Source: Aurantiacibacter marinus
GTDB lineage: Bacteria; Pseudomonadota; Alphaproteobacteria; Sphingomonadales; Sphingomonadaceae
Direction: 5' to 3'
DNA length: 64,000 nucleotides
Assembly: GCF_001021555.1 (NCBI RefSeq)
Contig: NZ_LDCP01000001.1
Span: forward strand, 496,001 to 560,000
In this document: positions 58,272-64,000 of the stretch, one piece after another
Layout of the letters: the number at the start of each line of letters is the position of its first letter
How positions within the stretch are numbered: position 1 is the stretch's first letter
The notes under the pieces: generated by a model
What the model saw: only the letters and a program-made list of their open reading frames with translations
Told to the model about the DNA's origin: nothing
Databases searched by the model: none
Program-made: the position numbers and the translations under genes

Positions 58272-59537
58272 TTGAAAATCGCGATTTTTGGGCTCGGTTA
58301 TGTTGGTTGCACTGCTGCTGGCTGCATAACCCGGCAGGGGCACAGCGTTTTCGGCGTTGATGTAAGTGACGCCAAGGTCGCGACTATTAATGCAGGGCGC
58401 TCTCCCGTTCGGGAGCCCGGTCTGGATGAGCTGGTTGCGCAGGCGCATTCCGACGGACGGCTCACCGCAGCTACGCGCATCGGGAATGAGCTGGACGATT
58501 GCGATATTGCCATCGTTTGTGTCGGTACGCCGAGCGGCGTCGATGGGGCACACAATATGAGCTATATCGCGCAAGTCACGCGCGATATAGCAGAGGCGAT
58601 CAAGCCTGATCGCGTCCGCCCGCTGACTGTCGCCTATCGTTCTACAATGCGACCCGGATCGACCGACCAGATCATTCTGCCGATCTTCCGTGCGAAGCTG
58701 GGTGAGCAGACAGATCGGCTGGTGGAGCTGGTCTACAATCCCGAGTTCTTGCGCGAGGCGACCGCAATCCAGGACTATTTCGAACCTCCAAAAATTGTGC
58801 TGGGCACACTTGATGGCGTGCCGAGCGCCAATATGGAACGTTTGCACGACGGCATCGAAGCGCCAGTCTTTCACGTCGGCATTCGGGAAGCGGAAATTAC
58901 CAAATTCGTCGACAATACCTGGCATGCGACCAAAGTGGCGTTTGCCAATGAAGTGGGACGGGTCTGTCAGAACCTCGACATTTCGGCGAGCCAGGTTCAC
59001 GAGATTTTCGTCTCGGATACCAAGCTCAATATTTCGGCTTATTACACGCGCCCCGGCGGTGCTTTCGGCGGGTCATGCCTGCCCAAGGATGTGCGCGCCT
59101 TGCAGCATATTGCCGCCGACATCGGTGCGAACACGCATCTTGTCGATGCGCTGATCCGCAGCAATGAGGCACACAAACACCATCAGTTTCTGCGCGCAGT
59201 TGATGGCTTGGAGCCCGGTGCCAAGGTTCTGCTCGTGGGCCTTGCATTCAAAAAAGACACGGACGATCTTCGCGAAAGCCCGGCGGTGGATATGGCGCGC
59301 AAGCTCCTCGATGCCGGATTTGAAGTGGAAATTCATGATCCTGCCCTGAAACCGGAACAACTGGTGGGGCAAAATCTCGGTTATGCCTTTGCATTCCTGC
59401 CTACGATCGAGACGCTGCTTGTGGACAAGGGCACTGCCGAAACTGGCGGATATGCCCGTATCATCGCCACCAATCGCCTGATCGATACGCTCGATCTGGG
59501 CGATACACCTGTGATGGATGTGAGCAGCATAAATTGA
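58272..59537 (+). CDS. GDP-mannose 6-dehydrogenase (AlgD-like)
   Basis: A 421-residue nucleotide-sugar dehydrogenase starting with TTG at 58272, with AGAGGGG eight bases before it. The NAD motif is IFGLGYVGCTAAGCI, with VREPGLDELVAQA next; YNPEFLREATAI is the core signature and the catalytic Cys269 is in AFGGSCLPKDVRAL. The overall pattern (FGLGYVG start, YYTRPGGAFGGSCLPKDVRAL, FKKDTDDLRESP) follows AlgD more closely than UDP-glucose dehydrogenases. It would oxidise GDP-mannose to GDP-mannuronate; a UDP-sugar substrate remains possible. Confidence 0.88.
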   Translation: MKIAIFGLGYVGCTAAGCITRQGHSVFGVDVSDAKVATINAGRSPVREPGLDELVAQAHSDGRLTAATRIGNELDDCDIAIVCVGTPSGVDGAHNMSYIAQVTRDIAEAIKPDRVRPLTVAYRSTMRPGSTDQIILPIFRAKLGEQTDRLVELVYNPEFLREATAIQDYFEPPKIVLGTLDGVPSANMERLHDGIEAPVFHVGIREAEITKFVDNTWHATKVAFANEVGRVCQNLDISASQVHEIFVSDTKLNISAYYTRPGGAFGGSCLPKDVRALQHIAADIGANTHLVDALIRSNEAHKHHQFLRAVDGLEPGAKVLLVGLAFKKDTDDLRESPAVDMARKLLDAGFEVEIHDPALKPEQLVGQNLGYAFAFLPTIETLLVDKGTAETGGYARIIATNRLIDTLDLGDTPVMDVSSIN

Positions 59538-60778
59538 CTCCTGAAACCGCAGAAGATTTCGCCTTTCCGACTGACATCGAGGGCCAGCCGCTCGCGGGAA
59601 AATCGATACTGATCGTGGTTGAAAACCTGCCCTTGCCGTTTGATCGGCGCGTTTGGCAGGAGGCGCGCACATTAAAGGCGGCGGGCGCTACGGTCTCTGT
59701 GATTTGCCCAACGGGCAAAGGATATGAAAAGCGCTACGAGGAAATCGAAGGCGTCCACATTCACCGGCATCCCCTGCCATTGGAGGCGGACGGTGCACTC
59801 GGGTTTCTGCTGGAATATGGCGCGGCGCTGTTCTGGGAAACCGTGCTGGCTTGGCGAATATATTTCAAACGCGGCATCGATGTGATCCAAGGATGCAATC
59901 CGCCCGATCTGATCTTTCTGGTCGCGCTGCCGTTTCGGCTGCTCGGCGTGAAGTATATTTTCGATCACCACGATATCAATCCCGAGCTTTATGAAGCCAA
60001 ATTCAACAAACGCGGTTTTTTCTGGAAGCTGATGGTTCTGTTCGAGAAGCTGACCTTCAAGGCGGCGCATGTCTCTATTGCGACCAATGAAAGCTACAAA
60101 ATCATTGCGGTCGAACGTGGCGGGATGGATCCGGACAAGGTCTTTATCGTGCGGTCCGGTCCTGATCTGTCCAAGCTCAAAAGCGTTGAACCCAATGCTG
60201 CCTTGAAAGACGGCAAGCAATTCATGGTGGGTTATGTCGGAGTGATGGGCGAGCAGGAAGGCATTGATCTGCTGATCGATGCCGTGGACCATCTGGTGAA
60301 CCGAATGGGCCGGCGCGACATTCGTTTCGTACTGGTCGGCGGCGGCCCGGCGCTGGAAGGACTGAAGGCCATGGCCTCGGAACGCAGCCTTGGCGAATGG
60401 ATCCATTTCACGGGCAGGGCGCCGGATCAGGAATTGTTCGAAGTGCTTTCAACGATGGACATCGGCGTCAATCCTGACCGCGTGAACGCGATGAATGACA
60501 AGTCGACCATGAACAAGATCATGGAATATATGTCACTCGGCAAAGCGATGGTGCAATTCGACGTCACAGAGGGGCGGTTTTCAGCGCAAGAGGCATCGCT
60601 TTACGCCGCAGCAAATGATCCCGCCGACATGGCCGAGAAGATCGCCGCTTTGCTCGACAACCCCGGGCAACGGGCGATGATGGGGGAATTTGGACGGAAG
60701 CGTGTGGTGCAGGAACTCAACTGGAACAAGCAGGTTGAGCCTTTGCTGGCCGCCTACCGCAGCGCATTGGGTAATTAG
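59534..60778 (+). CDS. Glycosyltransferase family 4 protein
   Basis: A 414-residue GT-B enzyme with a TTG start overlapping the dehydrogenase stop (TTGA). The N-terminal domain has ENLPLPFDRRVWQEARTL and GYEKRYEEIEGVHIHRHP; the C-terminal domain has VGYVGVMGEQEGIDLLIDAV and, further on, KIMEYMSLGKAMVQFD, the sugar-nucleotide-binding region of GT4 enzymes. The first block resembles WbuB/FnlA-associated transferases. It probably adds a sugar to the lipid-linked repeat. Donor is not predictable, though coupling to the dehydrogenase suggests its product. Confidence 0.9.
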   Translation: MTPETAEDFAFPTDIEGQPLAGKSILIVVENLPLPFDRRVWQEARTLKAAGATVSVICPTGKGYEKRYEEIEGVHIHRHPLPLEADGALGFLLEYGAALFWETVLAWRIYFKRGIDVIQGCNPPDLIFLVALPFRLLGVKYIFDHHDINPELYEAKFNKRGFFWKLMVLFEKLTFKAAHVSIATNESYKIIAVERGGMDPDKVFIVRSGPDLSKLKSVEPNAALKDGKQFMVGYVGVMGEQEGIDLLIDAVDHLVNRMGRRDIRFVLVGGGPALEGLKAMASERSLGEWIHFTGRAPDQELFEVLSTMDIGVNPDRVNAMNDKSTMNKIMEYMSLGKAMVQFDVTEGRFSAQEASLYAAANDPADMAEKIAALLDNPGQRAMMGEFGRKRVVQELNWNKQVEPLLAAYRSALGN

Positions 60779-60792
60779 CTGGGGGCGACTAG

Positions 60793-61350
60793 CTAGCTCG
60801 GCCTGATCCGGTCATTGATGCGCTGCCTTTGCCGCACAATGTACAGCGCTGCCAGCGCACCGGCGGCGATGGTTATGCCTCCATCCAAAACCCAGTTCAA
60901 ACGAATGCTGCCACCATACAGCAACCGGTCGAAAGCGTGGAGCGATATGATGCGCAGCGCAAACAGGGGCACGAGCAGGCCCATCAAAAGCTGAACGAGC
61001 CGGATATAAAGATCCGAAGGGCGGGACCGGGCACTGTTGGCATAGGCCCAGCCAACCCAGAGTATGACCGCCCCTGCCATGATGGCCACAGCCACCAGCG
61101 GTTTTTGCAAGTACTGTCTGCGATTGACGAAGTCATTCTCGGCCAATCCAGCTCTTAACGCCTCTCGCGCTGCCTCTTCCCAACCCAGTGTCCGGCTGGC
61201 AATCATCAGTGCAAATACCAAGGCGCAGATCAGCCAGGTGACCAGATGCGCGCGATTTCTATCACTTGCCAATGCAGCGGAACCAGCTCCAATCGCAAGC
61301 ACCCCAACCATGCCATAGGCGAGGCAGGCCAAGAGGTTGATCAACGACAT
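60793..61350 (-). CDS. Hypothetical membrane protein in the EPS locus
   Basis: A 185-residue protein with about four hydrophobic segments: near residues 5-26, 36-52, 85-105 and 115-135, with a further one around 155-172. The basic tail RQRQRINDRIRPS should be cytosolic. No family was recognised. It lies on the opposite strand between the GT4 and export genes and converges on the GT4 gene, with 14 bases between their stops. Confidence 0.7.
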   Translation of the reverse strand: MSLINLLACLAYGMVGVLAIGAGSAALASDRNRAHLVTWLICALVFALMIASRTLGWEEAAREALRAGLAENDFVNRRQYLQKPLVAVAIMAGAVILWVGWAYANSARSRPSDLYIRLVQLLMGLLVPLFALRIISLHAFDRLLYGGSIRLNWVLDGGITIAAGALAALYIVRQRQRINDRIRPS

Positions 61351-61374
61351 TTACATTTACTTTCCAACAGCGAG

Positions 61375-61394
61375 GCCAATTTCCAAGGATTGGC
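61375..61394. promoter_or_regulatory. Inverted repeat upstream of the Wza-like gene
   Basis: GCCAAT at 61375-61380 and ATTGGC at 61389-61394 flank an 8-base spacer in an AT-rich gap between the membrane protein and export genes. It could be an operator or a chance palindrome. Confidence 0.25.
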
Positions 61395-61565
61395 TAGCGA
61401 TATGTATTTAACCGGTCAAACCGATGGAAAAATTGAGTGCTTGGATGTTGCGTTGCACCATCGTAGGGTTATAGCCCTGTTAACGAAACATTCGGTTTCA
61501 ATAGGGGAATGCACGTAGTATTTTCCGGCATTTGCATAATTCGGTCGCACCAGGAATGAACAGTC

Positions 61566-62279
61566 ATGACGGCAAGTGGTAAGAAGAATGTGGCGGCCAC
61601 GTGCTTGCTGGTTTTTTCCGCAACGCTAACAGCGTGTGCCAGCGGTCCTGTGGTCGCACCTGGTCCGGTCGTCAGTCAGGCTGCCGCCGAATTGGGCCAG
61701 GACGGCTATGGCTCGTCATTGACGGCAAGTTACGTCCTGCGCCCGTCTGATGTGATCAAAGTCGATGTATTTCGTGAGGCAGACCTCTCGCTTGAGAGTG
61801 TTGCCGTCTCCGCGACAGGCGAGGTTTCGCTGCCATTGATCGGGCAGATTACCGTCGCTGGCCTTTCCGCAGGAGAGGTGGAAGACCGCATCGAGGAGAT
61901 GCTTGCAACGCGCTACCTTCGCAACCCCCGTGTCTCGGTGAATGTTCTCAATTACAATTCGCATCAAGTCACAGTGGAGGGCCGTGTCGAAAGCCCGGGC
62001 CTCTATGACTTCCGCCCAGGCACCCGTCTGTCCGGGGCGATTGCGCTGGCCCAAGGGCTCTCGAGAGTTGCCGAGCCGGATGAGATCGCAATCTTTCGTC
62101 AAGCGGATGACGGGATCGAGGTGGCCAAGTTCGACTATACAGCTGTAAGATCGGGCACCATGCTTGATCCGGTTCTTCATCCCGGCGACCGCGTGGTGGT
62201 CGGCACAGACGGCCTATCGCAACTTTGGCAGGACTTGTTGAGAGCATTGCCGCTGTTCGCTCTCTTCACCCGTATCTAA
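61566..62279 (+). CDS. Polysaccharide export lipoprotein (Wza/OPX family)
   Basis: A 237-residue lipoprotein (ATLTAC, Cys24). The polysaccharide biosynthesis/export domain begins YVLRPSDVIKVDVFREADLS and continues with VSATGEVSLPLIGQITVAGL; a SLBB repeat follows (VTVEGRVESPGLYDFRPGTR). It ends with a hydrophobic stretch after DLLRALPLFALF, consistent with the outer-membrane helix of a shorter OPX protein. It exports polymer across the periplasm and outer membrane, with the downstream Wzc-type kinase. The genes are 16 bases apart. Confidence 0.92.
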   Translation: MTASGKKNVAATCLLVFSATLTACASGPVVAPGPVVSQAAAELGQDGYGSSLTASYVLRPSDVIKVDVFREADLSLESVAVSATGEVSLPLIGQITVAGLSAGEVEDRIEEMLATRYLRNPRVSVNVLNYNSHQVTVEGRVESPGLYDFRPGTRLSGAIALAQGLSRVAEPDEIAIFRQADDGIEVAKFDYTAVRSGTMLDPVLHPGDRVVVGTDGLSQLWQDLLRALPLFALFTRI

Positions 62280-62295
62280 TCCGCAGAGGCCCTCA

Positions 62296-64000
62296 ATGAC
62301 CGCTGACCGAATTACAAATGACGGATCTGCCGACAGATCCATGGCGTATCCTGCGACCGAGGCCCGCGCTGGCGAGTCTTTCCTGAGCATTTCCTATCTG
62401 CGCGGTGCCTTGTGGCGCCAGCGTGTGGCTTTGCTTGGTATTGTTGTGACTGCCTTGGCGATCGGATTGATCCTGACGATGCTCGCCACCCCGCGATACA
62501 CCGCGACCGCTACTATCCGTGTGAATGTTGATAATACCAATATTCTGCCAGGCCAGGATGTGTCAGACCCTTTTATTCAAGTAAACGAGGTGCGCAATTA
62601 TCTCGCGACCTTGATCGAGGTTGTCAAAAGTCGCCGCATTGCTTCTGAAGCGGCCAATCGCCTGGATCAGGCTACCATGCGCTCACTCACGGGCATGGAC
62701 ATCAGCGAAAGTTCCAGGCTGGCTGCACGTGGAATCATCCGCAATTCCATCTCTGCAGAATTGCCCCAACAGGCCCGTATCATCAACCTGAATGCGAGCT
62801 CGACCGATCCCCAGGCTGCCTCGGCCATCGCTAATGCTTATGCCGATGCGATGGTGGCGGACAGCGTTCTTGGCGGCACTGAAAGCAATTCTGCAGCGAC
62901 CGAATTTCTTGAAAAGCAAATCACTGAAGTTCGCAACGAACTGCGCGCAGCAGAGCTTACGGCCAACGAATACGCCAGGGCAAACGCGCTCATCGGTGAA
63001 GATGCGGAGGCTGTTTCGGTCAACAATGATGGAGGCGCACGCACCATCACCGGATCGAATTTGGCCAACATCAACGAAGCCTACATCAATGCCCGTTCGC
63101 GCCGCATCGTCGCAGAACAGGAATGGCAGGCAATATCCCGCCTGCCTATCGCTCAGGTGCCCGAAGTACGTGACAGTCCGGCAGTGCAGGCATTACGCTC
63201 CCGCTTGTCTGAACTGACTGTCCAGCTTTCGGAATTGCGTGAACGATATCAGGAAGAATATCCCGAAATTCGGGATGTTCGGGCGGAAATTTCATCGCTC
63301 CAAAGTGAAATCGCCAGCTCCGGACAGGAAATTCGGGACAGTCTTCGCAGCGAATATCAGATAGCACTTCGTCAGGAGCGCGCCCTCTCGACCGAACGTG
63401 ACCGACTATCGGCTGCCACGCTCGACGAGCAGGATCGCCGTGTGCAGTACAATATTTATTCGCGTGAAGCGCAGGCCTCCCGAGAAGAGCTGGCTTCCCT
63501 GCTGGCACGCTTCAATCAGATTTCGTCGGCTGCCAACCTGCAGGATGGCAACATTGCCGTGCTGGATTATGCTATCACGCCGCGCTCGCCATCATCGCCG
63601 GATCTGATGCGCAACATGTTGTTGGCACTTCTCGCCGGTATTGGTGCTGCCATTGGCTTTGCGCTTGTCCGCGAATTCTTCGACGAACGCATCCGCACTT
63701 TGGATGAAATGGAGGCGCGTCTGGGAATCCCGGCGCTGGGCCAGACGCCATATTCCGACGAAGAATCGAGCGAAGTCATGCTCAGTTCGTTCAGTGCCCT
63801 GGGTGAAGCCTATTCATCGATCCGCGCGACACTCAGTTATGCCATGCCGGAAATGGACAGCTGCGTGCTGCAAGTTACCAGTAGCCAGCCGGGCGAAGGC
63901 AAGACCACATCGGCTATTGCGCTTGCAGTCAGATTTGCCGCTGTTGGCAAGCGAACGCTAATTATCGATGCCGACCTTCGCCGGCCGGCAATCGCCAGGC
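62296..64000 (+). CDS. Chain-length-determinant tyrosine autokinase (Wzc type), partial
   Basis: The frame opens at ATG 62296 and runs past the right edge; 568 codons are visible. TM1 is about residues 44-66 with the Wzz domain from SISYLRGALWRQRVALLG onward. A long helical region (about 200-430) follows, then TM2 (LLALLAGIGAAIGFALV) near 440. The BY-kinase domain contains Walker A SSQPGEGKTTSA (Gly533-Lys536) and Walker A' LIIDADLRRP (Asp558 and Asp560). The C-terminal tyrosine cluster lies outside the window. It controls polymerisation and export with the upstream lipoprotein. Confidence 0.95.
   Translation, partial: MTADRITNDGSADRSMAYPATEARAGESFLSISYLRGALWRQRVALLGIVVTALAIGLILTMLATPRYTATATIRVNVDNTNILPGQDVSDPFIQVNEVRNYLATLIEVVKSRRIASEAANRLDQATMRSLTGMDISESSRLAARGIIRNSISAELPQQARIINLNASSTDPQAASAIANAYADAMVADSVLGGTESNSAATEFLEKQITEVRNELRAAELTANEYARANALIGEDAEAVSVNNDGGARTITGSNLANINEAYINARSRRIVAEQEWQAISRLPIAQVPEVRDSPAVQALRSRLSELTVQLSELRERYQEEYPEIRDVRAEISSLQSEIASSGQEIRDSLRSEYQIALRQERALSTERDRLSAATLDEQDRRVQYNIYSREAQASREELASLLARFNQISSAANLQDGNIAVLDYAITPRSPSSPDLMRNMLLALLAGIGAAIGFALVREFFDERIRTLDEMEARLGIPALGQTPYSDEESSEVMLSSFSALGEAYSSIRATLSYAMPEMDSCVLQVTSSQPGEGKTTSAIALAVRFAAVGKRTLIIDADLRRPAIAR

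Overview
The window looks like a chromosomal segment of a sphingomonad alphaproteobacterium, most like the Erythrobacteraceae (Erythrobacter/Altererythrobacter type). This is an inference from moderately high GC, short intergenic gaps, many 4-bp start/stop overlaps, and a gene set typical of the group: the ~1590-residue NAD-glutamate dehydrogenase, a heparinase II/III-like gene beside purH, DUF3576 and DUF1223 proteins, LptE/HolA after leuS, PhbB, and paired exported methionine sulfoxide reductases. No rRNA, insertion sequence, prophage or CRISPR array was seen. Two tRNA genes are present: Arg-CCG (minus strand, near 0.7 kb) and Leu-UAA (near 19.7 kb).

Layout. 0-4.8 kb: a partial serine hydrolase with a changed nucleophile position, tRNA-Arg, an M20 amidohydrolase, a lipid kinase translationally coupled to a nucleotidyltransferase-like protein, and a secreted DUF2141 protein. 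5-9.2 kb: rpe, heparinase II/III-like gene and purH in one operon. 9.3-13.5 kb: exported MsrA with a small membrane ORF in front, Zur, Dxs and a membrane-anchored alpha/beta hydrolase. 13.5-19.1 kb (mostly minus): NnrU, two amidohydrolases and a POT peptide transporter, with a divergent short GntR regulator. 19.3-23.4 kb: ihfB, tRNA-Leu followed by 60-bp tandem repeats, a double-PilZ protein, an unclear GtrA-like region and a large membrane protein. 23.4-28.6 kb: lipoprotein MsrB, an ABC exporter pair, QueG, and a ferredoxin-reductase-type flavoprotein. 28.6-37.8 kb: NAD-glutamate dehydrogenase, a hydrolase, thrS and two tandem TSUP transporters. 37.8-41.5 kb (minus): DUF1223, a possible small membrane peptide, an agmatine-deiminase-like enzyme and an M28 lipoprotein peptidase. 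41.6-46.3 kb: glnE, a one-cysteine peroxiredoxin, a DUF455 ferritin-like protein and an M23 peptidase. 46.4-49.6 kb: galU, two small genes, phbB and an outer-membrane-type protein. 50-54.5 kb: DUF3576, leuS, lptE, holA.

54.6 kb to the right edge is the start of an exopolysaccharide locus: an initiating polyprenyl-phosphate sugar-phosphate transferase, gmd and fcl (GDP-mannose to GDP-L-fucose), an AlgD-like GDP-mannose dehydrogenase, a GT4 glycosyltransferase, an oppositely oriented membrane protein, a Wza-type export lipoprotein and a Wzc-type chain-length tyrosine kinase cut by the window edge. The three nucleotide-sugar enzymes all appear to draw on GDP-mannose, so a polymer containing fucose and possibly mannuronate is the simplest reading.

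No radically new multi-gene system is evident. The items most worth testing are the lipid-kinase/nucleotidyltransferase pair, the metal-ligand-less amidohydrolase paired with an intact paralogue and a peptide transporter, the 60-bp repeats after tRNA-Leu, the overlapping frames at 21.0-21.7 kb, and two candidate small membrane peptides.
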